Below, one piece after another: positions 8,152-16,002 of a DNA stretch of 64,000 nt; position 1 is the stretch's first letter, and the number at the start of each line of letters is the position of its first letter. The stretch covers positions 1 to 64,000 of the forward strand of contig JACRCZ010000147.1 in assembly GCA_016218765.1 (NCBI GenBank). The letters run 5' to 3'. Below the pieces are notes generated by a model. It worked only from the letters and a program-made list of their open reading frames with translations, was not told the DNA's origin and did no database searches. The position numbers and the translations under genes were made by a program. Origin of the DNA: Deltaproteobacteria bacterium. Lineage in GTDB: Bacteria; Myxococcota_A; Polyangia; DRWM01; JAAZOP01.

Positions 8152-9072
8152 TCAGGGGGCCGGGGAAGGATGCTGCGCCTCGCCGGTCATGGGGACGAAC
8201 TGCACGGGGGCGATTTCGCGGCGGCTGAGCGTGCCGCCGGCGTCCCTCTCCACCACGACCAGGACCTGCAGGTCGTCGCCGACCGGGGCGACGAGACGAC
8301 CCCCGGGGGCGAGCTGGTCGAGCAACGGCTGGGGAATCTCGGGCGGCGCCGCGGTCACCAGCACGGCGTCGAACGGCGCGTGCTCCGGCCAGCCGCGGTA
8401 GCCGTCGCCCGTCCGGAACTGGACGCGCCCGCCGTAGCCCAGTGCCTCCAGATCGCGCTGCGCCCGCTCGGCCAAAGCACCGACGATTTCGATCGTGTAG
8501 ACCGCGGCGCCCAGCTCCGCCAGGACGGCGGCCTGGTAGCCGGAGCCCGTGCCGATCTCGAGCACCCGCTCGCCCGGCGCGACCTCGGCGAGCTGCGTCA
8601 TGATCGCCACGATGTACGGCTGGCTGATCGTCTGGTCCCACCCGATGGGCAGGGGTCCGTCGTCGTAGGAATGCTCGCGGACCTCCTCCGGGACCATGAG
8701 ATGGCGGGGCACGCTGCGCATCGCCCGCAAGACGTCCGGGTCCGCGATGTCCCGGGCCAGAAGCTGGGTCTCGACCATGCGGTCACGCAGCGCGGTCCAA
8801 CGCGCCTCCTGGGGATCGGGCGAGGGTCCGGTCGCGTCGGCGAGCCCGGAGTCCGTCGCGTGCGCGGCGGCCTCGACGGTCGCGCCGGGCTCCGATGCCG
8901 CGTCGTCCGCGGCAGGCGCCGGGGCGGCCGTCTCCGCGGTTGCGGGCGCCCCGCCCCCGGTACCACGGCAGGCGAGCACCGCGGCCGTCGCCCAGGCCCC
9001 GACGGCGAGGACGATCCGCCCGGCGGGTCCGGACCCGGCAACCGACCGCGGCAGCGGCAGCACCGTCGCCAT
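8152..9072 (-). CDS. pcm: Protein-L-isoaspartate O-methyltransferase with a lipoprotein-type N-terminus
   Basis: The C-terminal 210 residues are a full [58 protein letters not shown] (substrate loop), [18 protein letters not shown] (SAM motif I) and [17 protein letters not shown]. The first 75 residues are unusual: a basic start, a hydrophobic helix ending AAVLACRG that reads as a lipobox, then an Ala/Glu/Asp-rich spacer. This predicts an exported lipid-anchored enzyme that would repair isoaspartyl residues in envelope proteins. SAM supply outside the cytoplasm is a problem for that idea, and an internal start near [10 protein letters not shown] would give a normal cytosolic enzyme. Confidence 0.85.
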   Translation of the reverse strand: MATVLPLPRSVAGSGPAGRIVLAVGAWATAAVLACRGTGGGAPATAETAAPAPAADDAASEPGATVEAAAHATDSGLADATGPSPDPQEARWTALRDRMVETQLLARDIADPDVLRAMRSVPRHLMVPEEVREHSYDDGPLPIGWDQTISQPYIVAIMTQLAEVAPGERVLEIGTGSGYQAAVLAELGAAVYTIEIVGALAERAQRDLEALGYGGRVQFRTGDGYRGWPEHAPFDAVLVTAAPPEIPQPLLDQLAPGGRLVAPVGDDLQVLVVVERDAGGTLSRREIAPVQFVPMTGEAQHPSPAP

Positions 9073-9229
9073 CCGGCTTGAACCGTAACCACGTCGGGAC
9101 GGGGGTCACAACCTCGGCGGCGGCGCCGCCGCCGATCCGGGACGTGCCGATTGGCCGGACGGCGATGGGGGTGTTAGGCTGCGGCCCGGTTGCCCGGAGG
9201 CGCGCGGCCGCCGGGCCGGGAGGGAGACG

Positions 9230-10057
9230 ATGCACAACGCGTCATTCCGTCGGATGGTCGTGCCGGGCCTGGTCGCGGCGTTGTTCGGCTGCTCGGACGG
9301 CGGCGGAAGCACCGACGTCGCGGCCGACCCGGGGACGGAGGAAGACTCGGGCGGCGAGGTCGCGGCGGACGCGGACGCGGACGTCGAGCCGGAAGCCGAT
9401 GCGGAGCCGGAGGCGGACGTGGACGGGACCGACGATGCGGACGTGGAGACGGGGGCGGAGGTGGAGGCGGAAGCGGACGCGGGAGCGGAGGCGGACGTGG
9501 AGGCGGGGACGGATACGGACGCCGACGGGGGGACAAGGCCTCCCGAGTGCGTGGGCGAAGGCGGCTGTACCCTGTACACCGACTGCTGCAGCTGCCTGGC
9601 GTTGGCCGCGGGCGAACCGCCGCCGCCGTGCGGCATCACCGAGTGCTTCGTCACGACGTGCTCGGCGCGGGGAATGGACGCCGCCGACGTGACGTGCGCC
9701 GCGGGACGTTGCGCCGCGGGCTACAACTGCGACGACTCCACGGTGGTCTGCCTCACGCCGCCTCCGGCGTGCCCGGAGGGCGAGGTCCCGAGCGTGTCCG
9801 GCTCGTGCTGGGGCGCGTGCGTGCCGGCGACGGAGTGCGCGTACGTGAAGGACTGCAGCCGCTGCGATCCGGACGTCCAGTTCTGCGTGCAGTACGTCCA
9901 GCGCAGCGGGATCTTCGCGCATTGCGTCGAGCGGCTGGACGAGTGCGGGGCGGTACCGAGCTGCGCCTGCGGGGGCGCCAGCGTCTGCGTCGCGCCGTTC
10001 GATTCCTGCGGCGACGATCCGGCGGGTCCGATCTGCTCCTGCCCGACGTGCGGGTGA
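9230..10057 (+). CDS. Lipoprotein with Asp/Glu/Ala spacer and Cys-rich C-terminal domain
   Basis: A 275-residue protein. The N-terminus MHNASFRRMVVPGLVAALFGC is a lipoprotein signal peptide with lipobox LFGC. Residues 22-105 are almost only D, E, A, V, G and T (many DADVEPEAD-like repeats), a presumably unstructured acidic tether. Residues 106-275 contain over 25 Cys, in pairs such as CCSC, CSRCD, CACGG and CSCPTCG, so a disulfide-rich extracellular domain is likely. No known catalytic motif was recognised. A GGGAGGGAG ribosome-binding site precedes the ATG. It is the first of about ten lipoproteins here with the same acidic spacer. Confidence 0.7.
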   Translation: MHNASFRRMVVPGLVAALFGCSDGGGSTDVAADPGTEEDSGGEVAADADADVEPEADAEPEADVDGTDDADVETGAEVEAEADAGAEADVEAGTDTDADGGTRPPECVGEGGCTLYTDCCSCLALAAGEPPPPCGITECFVTTCSARGMDAADVTCAAGRCAAGYNCDDSTVVCLTPPPACPEGEVPSVSGSCWGACVPATECAYVKDCSRCDPDVQFCVQYVQRSGIFAHCVERLDECGAVPSCACGGASVCVAPFDSCGDDPAGPICSCPTCG

Positions 10058-10109
10058 GGGGTGGAGCGGTAGTGCGGCAGAGCGGTAGAGCGGTGGAGCG
10101 GGGACGGAG

Positions 10110-11462
10110 ATGAACGAGCGGCGGACGCGACCGGTGGGGGTGTTGCTGGCCGACGACGAGGAGGCCTCGCGGGAGGTCCTGTCGTACCACCTGGGCGGGC
10201 TGGGCCTGGAGGTCGATGCGGTGCCCGACGGGCGGACGGCGATCGGCCGTTTCGACGCCGGCCGGCACCGTCTGGTGGTGACCGATCTCAAGATGCCGCA
10301 CGCGGACGGCATGGCGGTGCTGCGCCACGTGCAGGAGCGCGCGGCGGGGACGCCGGTGATCGTGGTGACGGCGTTCGCCTCGATCCCGGGAGCGGTGGCG
10401 GCGATGCGGGCGGGAGCCTACGACTTCATCGGCAAGCCGTTCGACCGCGAGCAGCTCGGGGTGGTCGTGCGCCGTGCGCTGGAGCACGTGCGGCTGCTCG
10501 ACGAGAACTGCCGCCTGCGCGAGGAGCGCGAGGCGCGCCACGAGATCGTCTTCCGCTCGGCGGTGATGGCCGAAACGCTGGACGTCGTCGACCGCGTCGC
10601 GCCCGGCGACGCGTCGGTGCTGATCACGGGCGAGAGCGGGACGGGCAAGGAGCTGATCGCGCGGCGCCTGCACGCGCGCTCGAAGCGTGCGGACGGGCCG
10701 TTCGTCGCCGTCTCGTGCTCGGCGATTCCGGCGGAGCTGTTCGAGAGCGAGCTGTTCGGGCACGTGCGGGGCGCGTTCACGGGGGCGAGCCGCGACCGTC
10801 CGGGGCGTTTCGCGAGCGCCGACGGGGGGACGCTGTTCCTGGACGAGGTGGGGGACCTGCCGGCGCCGATGCAGACCAAGCTGCTGCGCGTGCTGCAGGA
10901 GCGGGTCGTCGATGCCGTCGGGTCCGACCGGCCGCAGGCGGTGGACGTGCGGGTGATCTCGGCGACGAACCGGGCGCTGGCGGAGCTGATCGACGTCGGC
11001 GGGTTCCGCACGGACCTGTTCTATCGCCTGAACGTCGTGGAGGTCCGCGTCCCGCCGCTGCGGGAGCGCGCGGACGACATCGAGCCCCTGGTGCGGCGGT
11101 TCGTGGCGCGGTTCGCGGGCGCGCGGGAGCTGGAGGTGCCCGAGGAGGTGCTGGCCGAGCTGCGGCGGCGGCCTTGGCCGGGCAACGTGCGGGAGCTGGA
11201 GAACGCGTGCGAGCGGGCCGTGCTGCTCTGCCGGGGCGACCGCTTGCGGGTCGAGGACCTTCCGGCCGCGGCGGGTCCGGAGCCGGCCGCGTGGCCGCCG
11301 CTGCCGCCGGACGGACTCTCGCTCATCGACCTCGAGGTCGACGTCATCCGCCGGGCACTCGAATGGCACGGCTGGAACCGGACGAAGACGGCGGCGTACC
11401 TGCGCATCCCGCGGCACGTGCTGATCTACCGCATCGAGAAGCATGGACTCCGCCAACCGTAG
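10110..11462 (+). CDS. Sigma-54-dependent response regulator, NtrC family
   Basis: A 450-residue activator. Receiver domain about 10-125 with phospho-acceptor Asp in VVTDLKMPHADGM and the TAFASIPGAVAAMRAGAYDFIGKPF ending. AAA+ domain with Walker A GESGTGKELIARRL, GAFTGA (sigma-54 contact), Walker B GGTLFLDEVGDLP and the arginine-finger region FRTDLFYRLNVVEVRVPPLRER. C-terminal Fis-type HTH about 405-450 (GWNRTKTAAYLRIPRHVLIYRI). It should bind enhancer-like sites and drive sigma-54 RNA polymerase. It overlaps by 20 bases the histidine kinase gene that follows. It is the only enhancer-binding activator visible, so it is the leading candidate for the sigma-54 promoter set at 27-41 kb, which is an inference. 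Confidence 0.92.
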   Translation: MNERRTRPVGVLLADDEEASREVLSYHLGGLGLEVDAVPDGRTAIGRFDAGRHRLVVTDLKMPHADGMAVLRHVQERAAGTPVIVVTAFASIPGAVAAMRAGAYDFIGKPFDREQLGVVVRRALEHVRLLDENCRLREEREARHEIVFRSAVMAETLDVVDRVAPGDASVLITGESGTGKELIARRLHARSKRADGPFVAVSCSAIPAELFESELFGHVRGAFTGASRDRPGRFASADGGTLFLDEVGDLPAPMQTKLLRVLQERVVDAVGSDRPQAVDVRVISATNRALAELIDVGGFRTDLFYRLNVVEVRVPPLRERADDIEPLVRRFVARFAGARELEVPEEVLAELRRRPWPGNVRELENACERAVLLCRGDRLRVEDLPAAAGPEPAAWPPLPPDGLSLIDLEVDVIRRALEWHGWNRTKTAAYLRIPRHVLIYRIEKHGLRQP

Positions 11463-12561
11463 CTTCCGCGACCTGCTGGGCGCGCGGATGTGGGTCCTGT
11501 CCTACGGCCCGATCCTGCTCGTCACCGCGCTGCACTTCGCAACCCCGACGCACGCGCACGGCGCGCACGACATCCTGCGTCGCCTCTACTACCTCCCCAT
11601 CCTGCTCGGCGCCTTCGCCGGCGGCTGGCGCGGCGGCCTGGCCGCCTCGCTGGTCACGGCGCTCTGCTACATCCCGCACGGGTTCCTCGCCATCGGGATG
11701 CACGACCCCGGCCGGCCGGTGGAGAAGGTGCTCGAGCTGGTGCTCTACCAGGTCGTGGCCGTCGTCGCCGGCGTGCTGGTCGACCGCGAGCGCGAGGAGC
11801 GGCGCCGACAGGAGCGTCTGGCGCTGCGGCTGCAGGCGACGCTGGACGAGCTGCGGGCGACGGAGCGCCAGCTCGTGCGCTCGCAGAGCCTCGCCGCCCT
11901 GGGCCAGATGACCTCCGGCCTGGCGCACGAGATCCGCAACCCGCTGCACGCCATGAAAGGGACGGCCGAGGTGCTGGGCGACTTCCTGCCGGACGACCCG
12001 CGCCCCCGCCGGATGCTCGAGCTGCAGGTCCGCGAGATCGATCGCCTCGCCGCGCTGCTCGAACGGTTCCTGGCCTTCGCCCGGCCGCGCGCGCCGGAGA
12101 AGAAGGCGCACCTCGCGGGCGACCTGGTGCGACGCGCCGCGGAGCTGCTGCGCGTCGAGGCCGCGCGGGCGGGTGTGGACGTGGACGTGCGGGTCGCGGC
12201 GGACGACCCGGCGGTCGGCTGCGACGCGGCCCAGATCGAGCAGGTCATCCTCAACGTGGGGCTGAACGCGATCCAGGCCATGGCGCCCGCGAAACGCGGG
12301 ACGCTGCGGCTTGCCACGTCCCGCCTGCGGCGCGGCGAGGTCGAGTACGGCGCGATCCGCGTGGCGAACGACGGACCGCCCATCCCCCAGGACCTGCGCG
12401 ACCGGCTCTTCGAACCGTTCGTCACCTCGCGCGAGAACGGCACCGGGCTCGGCCTCGCCATCGCGGAGCGGATCGTGGACGCGCACGGGGGGCTCCTCGA
12501 GGTGGAGCCTGGAGGCGAAGGGCGGGAAGTGGCGTTCGTGATCCACCTGCCGCAGGGGTAG
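11443..12561 (+). CDS. Sensor histidine kinase with His-rich membrane input module
   Basis: A 372-residue partner of the NtrC-type regulator, with overlapping genes. Residues 10-105 form a four-helix membrane module with clustered His (TALHFATPTHAHGAHD), then RRLYYLPILLGAFAGGWRGGL and CYIPH. A linker coiled coil (about 108-140) leads to the HisKA box with phospho-acceptor His in GLAHEIRNPLHAMKG. The ATPase domain has N box NVGLNAIQAM, G1-like VANDGPP and G2 GTGLGLAIAERIVDAHGG. The membrane module recurs with the same His and LY-PILL-RGGL pattern in the UspA protein at 39922, suggesting a shared ligand; metal binding through the His cluster is an inference. Confidence 0.9.
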   Translation: MDSANRSFRDLLGARMWVLSYGPILLVTALHFATPTHAHGAHDILRRLYYLPILLGAFAGGWRGGLAASLVTALCYIPHGFLAIGMHDPGRPVEKVLELVLYQVVAVVAGVLVDREREERRRQERLALRLQATLDELRATERQLVRSQSLAALGQMTSGLAHEIRNPLHAMKGTAEVLGDFLPDDPRPRRMLELQVREIDRLAALLERFLAFARPRAPEKKAHLAGDLVRRAAELLRVEAARAGVDVDVRVAADDPAVGCDAAQIEQVILNVGLNAIQAMAPAKRGTLRLATSRLRRGEVEYGAIRVANDGPPIPQDLRDRLFEPFVTSRENGTGLGLAIAERIVDAHGGLLEVEPGGEGREVAFVIHLPQG

Positions 12562-12594
12562 AGCGAGAAGGCTGGTCGTCCGGGTCGAGTCGTC

Positions 12595-12639
12595 GGTTGG
12601 TTGATCGGGACGAGCGGCTGGTTGGTTGATCGGGGCGAG
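12595..12639. repeat. Two 20-base direct repeats in an intergenic gap
   Basis: A 20-base unit beginning GGTTGGTTGATCGGG occurs at 12595-12614 and, with one change, at 12620-12639. It sits between the histidine kinase and the DUF4139 gene. No promoter was recognised around it. It could be a slippage product or a binding site pair. Confidence 0.7.
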
Positions 12640-12749
12640 TTGTTGGTCCGGTCGGGGGTGCTGGAACTCGGGTGAGATTGGGGATAGCCTCGCGTTCCGT
12701 TCGCACGAGCGGGACTGCCGGCGAGGGGGCCGGGTAGCGGGAGGTCGTA

Positions 12750-14231
12750 ATGAACGGTTCCATGACGGGGTGCGGGCGTTCGGCGCGGGTGCGGGCGGTG
12801 TTGGCGTTCCTGGGCGTGGTGGTCCTCGCTGCGGGCGCGGCGGCGCAGGAGCGGCCGCGGATCGACGTGCGGGGCGACGCGCAGACCAAGGTCAACGTGA
12901 CGGTCTACAACGCGGGCCTGGCGCTGGTGCGGGAGGTGCGCGAGGTCGACCTGCCCCGCGGCACGTCCGCCGTGCGCTGGCAGGACGTCGCGGCGCAGAT
13001 CCGCCCCGAGACGGTGTTCGTCGGCGATCCCGGCGACGCCGCGACCTTCGCGGTGCTCGAGCAGAACTACAAGTACGACCTGCTCACCCCGACGCGCCTG
13101 ATGGAGCTGTACGTCGACCGCCAGCTCACGCTGGTCACGGTTGATCCGGACAGCGGCGTGGAGGAGACGGAGCAGGCCACGCTGCTCTCGACCCAGGCCT
13201 ACCAGTACGTCTACCGCACGGACGAGGGGATCACCTTCAACCATCCCGGCCGCGTGGTCTTCCCGGAGGTGCCGCCGAACTTCGTCCAGCGCCCGACGCT
13301 GGAATGGCTGCTCGACAGCCGCGAGGCGGGTCGCCGGCCGGTGGAGGCGAGCTACCTGACCTACGGCATGAGCTGGAACGCGGACTACGTGCTCGTGCTG
13401 GACGACGACGAGGAACAGGGCGACCTCACCGGCTGGGTCACGCTGCGCAACGACTCGGGCATCGGCTTCTCCGGCGCCGGCCTGCAACTCGTCGCGGGCC
13501 ACGTCAACGTCGTCGCGCCGCCGGCGCCCGAGGCCGTCTACGCCCCGATCGTGATGCGCATGGCGGCGGCCGAGCCGATGGCGCCGCCGCCCCCGCCCGC
13601 GTTCGTCGAGGAGGGGATGTTCGAGTACCACCTGTACACGCTGCAGCGCCCGACCGACGTGGCGGATCGCGAGCAGAAGCAGATCGAGCTGCTGTCGTCC
13701 GACCGACTGGCGCTCGACAAGAAGTACCGCCTGGAGGGCAGCTCGTACTGGTACGTCTCCGAGCAGTCCGGGCCGTTCGAGAACCTGCCGGTGGACGTGT
13801 GGCTCGAGTTCCGCAACGTCGAGGAGTCGGGGCTGGGCCTCCCGATGCCGGCCGGGGTGGTGCGCGTGTACAAGGCCGATGCGAGCGGCGGGCAGCAGTT
13901 CATCGGCGAGGACGCGATCGAGCACACGCCGCGCGAGGAGCGCGTCAGGCTGCGCTTGGGGCAGGCGTTCGACATCGTCGCCGACCGGCGGCAGACCGAC
14001 TACGAGATCCTCACCAGCACGCTGTGGGAGACGGCCTGGGAGGTGAAGATCCGCAACCACAAGGACCAGGCGGTGGTCGTGGAGCTGCGCGAGCCGATGG
14101 GCGGCGACTGGGAAGTCGTCTCGTCGTCGCACGAGTGGTTCAAGGAGTCCTCGTCGCTCTGCGTGTTCAAGGTGTCCGTCCCGTCCGGCGGCGAGACCAT
14201 TGTCACGTACAGGGTCCGTTCCGGGTACTAA
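12750..14231 (+). CDS. Secreted DUF4139-domain protein
   Basis: A 493-residue protein with a signal peptide (about 1-30, ending AAGAAAQ). After cleavage it starts with VNVTVYNAGLALVREVREVDLPRG, the usual opening of DUF4139 proteins, followed by the ASYLTYGMSWNADYVLVLD core and a long beta-rich C-terminus with WEVVSSSHEWFKESSSLCVFKVSVPSG. The family is common in Gram-negative bacteria, is thought to be periplasmic, and has no established activity. It stands alone between a two-component pair and a minus-strand gene. A GGGAGG ribosome-binding site precedes the ATG. Confidence 0.8.
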   Translation: MNGSMTGCGRSARVRAVLAFLGVVVLAAGAAAQERPRIDVRGDAQTKVNVTVYNAGLALVREVREVDLPRGTSAVRWQDVAAQIRPETVFVGDPGDAATFAVLEQNYKYDLLTPTRLMELYVDRQLTLVTVDPDSGVEETEQATLLSTQAYQYVYRTDEGITFNHPGRVVFPEVPPNFVQRPTLEWLLDSREAGRRPVEASYLTYGMSWNADYVLVLDDDEEQGDLTGWVTLRNDSGIGFSGAGLQLVAGHVNVVAPPAPEAVYAPIVMRMAAAEPMAPPPPPAFVEEGMFEYHLYTLQRPTDVADREQKQIELLSSDRLALDKKYRLEGSSYWYVSEQSGPFENLPVDVWLEFRNVEESGLGLPMPAGVVRVYKADASGGQQFIGEDAIEHTPREERVRLRLGQAFDIVADRRQTDYEILTSTLWETAWEVKIRNHKDQAVVVELREPMGGDWEVVSSSHEWFKESSSLCVFKVSVPSGGETIVTYRVRSGY

Positions 14232-14235
14232 GCGC

Positions 14236-15852
14236 CTACAGCGGCTCGGCGAAGCGGAGCAGGCGCGGGTTGGGCTGGGCGTCGACCATGGCGCGCAGCG
14301 CCGCAAGCTGGTCCTCCCAGCGCTTCACGTCCACCTGCAAGGCCCGGCCGGCCACGACGAGGCGCGTGAGACGCAGGAACAGGGCCGAGAGCGGCGCCGG
14401 GGTCCCGGCCCCGCGAAGCAGCTCCTCGAGGTCCTGCCGCGGGATCGCGCCGGAACCCGCGACGGCGTCCCCGCCCGCCGCCCCGCCCCCGCCCGTCGTG
14501 CCCTCCCCGTGCAGCGCCCGGAACGTCGTGCGGAGCGTCTGCGGCAGCGTCCAGCCCGGACGAAGCGACGCGGCGCGCGCCAGCGTCTCCTCCAGGCGCG
14601 GGTCCCAGCGGACGCCGAGCCGCACGCCCAGGAGCACCAGCAGACCGGCCGCGGCCTCGCGCGCGCCGGGCGCGTCGAGGCCCGCGAGGACGTCGATCGC
14701 GGCGCGCAGGCGCGGCTCGTCGAGCGGCGGGAACGACCGATCGTCGAAGAGCCGCTCCGGGGAAGGGCCGGTCTCGAGCGCGTGCAGCTCGCGCTCGACG
14801 GCCGGCGACCTCGCGGCGGCGAGCAGCTCGTCCGGCGTTCCGTCGAGCGCGGCCAGCGCGAGGGGGAGGAACCGGTCGTCGAGCGTCGTGCGCTCGAACG
14901 CGGGATCCTGCTCGAACGGCGGGCCTCCGTCGACCGGGGAGGGCAGGCGTTGCTCTCCCAGCTCGGCGCGGTAGCGGGCGGCCAGGGCGGCGCCCAGGCG
15001 GGTCCGCGGGACGCCGGCGAGGAACCGTTCGAGCGCTTCCAGGTCCCCGGCGCGCAGCGCGCATTCCGCGGCGGCGCCGAGGAACTCCGCGCGCCAGGTG
15101 GCGCCCGGGTCGCCCGTGACGTGGGCCCTCCACGTCGCATCCAGCTCGAGCAAGGCCGCGTCGTATTCGCCGGCGAGGCAGAGGACGATGCCCTTGCCGA
15201 GGTGGGTGGCCGCCGGGGCGCTGGTGCCGGCGCCGGGCGCGCGCCACGCATCCGCCGCGCCGCTCGGGTCGCCCAGTCGCAGGTGGGCTCGGACGCGCCG
15301 CTCGACGTCGCCGCCGTGCGGCAGTCGTTTTGCGAGCGCGAGCAGCTCCTTCTCGCGGCCGGAGGCGAGGAGGAACTCCTCCACGCGGCGGCGCACGGCG
15401 GGCGGATCCGCGGCCGCGCCGTACACCTCGGGCAGCCGCGCGACGACGAACTCCACGCCGCGTTCGGTCAGGCCGTCGGGGGGCGGGCCGCGGCGGCGGC
15501 AGGCTTCGATGCTGGCCGCGACCTGCGCGACCAGCTCGGCGCGGCGCGGCGCAGCGCGCGGCTTCCAGAACGGGAACCACGATTCGACGCGGAAGAGGGT
15601 GTCCGCCGTCGCGGCATCGTCGAGTCCCGCGAGGCCGGTGGTGCGGCATTCGGCGAGCTCGTCGGTGACGTCGTCCTGGTAACGCCCGCCGATCCAGCCC
15701 AGGACGGCGGGGACCACGAGCAGGACGACCCCGGCGAGGAGCCAGGAGACCAGGCCGATCCACACCCAGCGCGGGAACCGCCCGCGGAACGCGCCGCGCG
15801 CGTAGTCCCCGCCCTCCAGTCCGCCGGAAGCGTCGCCCACCGCAAGCTCCAT
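14236..15852 (-). CDS. Membrane-anchored protein with TPR-like helical repeats, unknown function
   Basis: The ATG at 15852 (MELAVGDASG) is preferred over upstream possibilities. Of 538 residues, one transmembrane helix lies near residues 31-52 (WIGLVSWLLAGVVLLVVPAVLGW), leaving most of the protein on one side. The rest is a long run of Ala/Leu/Arg/Glu helices with TPR-like pairs (for example GIVLCLAGEYDAALLELDATW and ECALRAGDLEALERFLAGV). No enzyme motif was found. It faces the DUF4139 gene convergently with a four-base gap. A scaffold role is only a guess. Confidence 0.55.
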   Translation of the reverse strand: MELAVGDASGGLEGGDYARGAFRGRFPRWVWIGLVSWLLAGVVLLVVPAVLGWIGGRYQDDVTDELAECRTTGLAGLDDAATADTLFRVESWFPFWKPRAAPRRAELVAQVAASIEACRRRGPPPDGLTERGVEFVVARLPEVYGAAADPPAVRRRVEEFLLASGREKELLALAKRLPHGGDVERRVRAHLRLGDPSGAADAWRAPGAGTSAPAATHLGKGIVLCLAGEYDAALLELDATWRAHVTGDPGATWRAEFLGAAAECALRAGDLEALERFLAGVPRTRLGAALAARYRAELGEQRLPSPVDGGPPFEQDPAFERTTLDDRFLPLALAALDGTPDELLAAARSPAVERELHALETGPSPERLFDDRSFPPLDEPRLRAAIDVLAGLDAPGAREAAAGLLVLLGVRLGVRWDPRLEETLARAASLRPGWTLPQTLRTTFRALHGEGTTGGGGAAGGDAVAGSGAIPRQDLEELLRGAGTPAPLSALFLRLTRLVVAGRALQVDVKRWEDQLAALRAMVDAQPNPRLLRFAEPL

Positions 15853-15940
15853 CGCCGCCGGCACACCGGCGACGGGCGGAATGTACCACGCGGGCACTCC
15901 GTGCCGACCGCCTTCTCCTGCCGCAAGAGCGGCACGGCCC

Positions 15941-15970
15941 GCCGGGCTGAAGCCCGCGGTTCGGATCCGG
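15941..15970. repeat. REP-like palindrome (GGGCTGAAGCCC type), intergenic copy
   Basis: The CCGGGCT-GA-AGCCCG core followed by CGG(T)TCGGATCCGG matches, almost base for base over about 30 bases, the copy at 42544-42574 inside the CusB-like gene. It lies in the 150-base gap between two minus-strand genes and could also act as a weak terminator hairpin. Confidence 0.75.
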
Positions 15971-16002
15971 TAGTCAGGCGTCGTACCGGGTCGTTGATCT
16001 CC

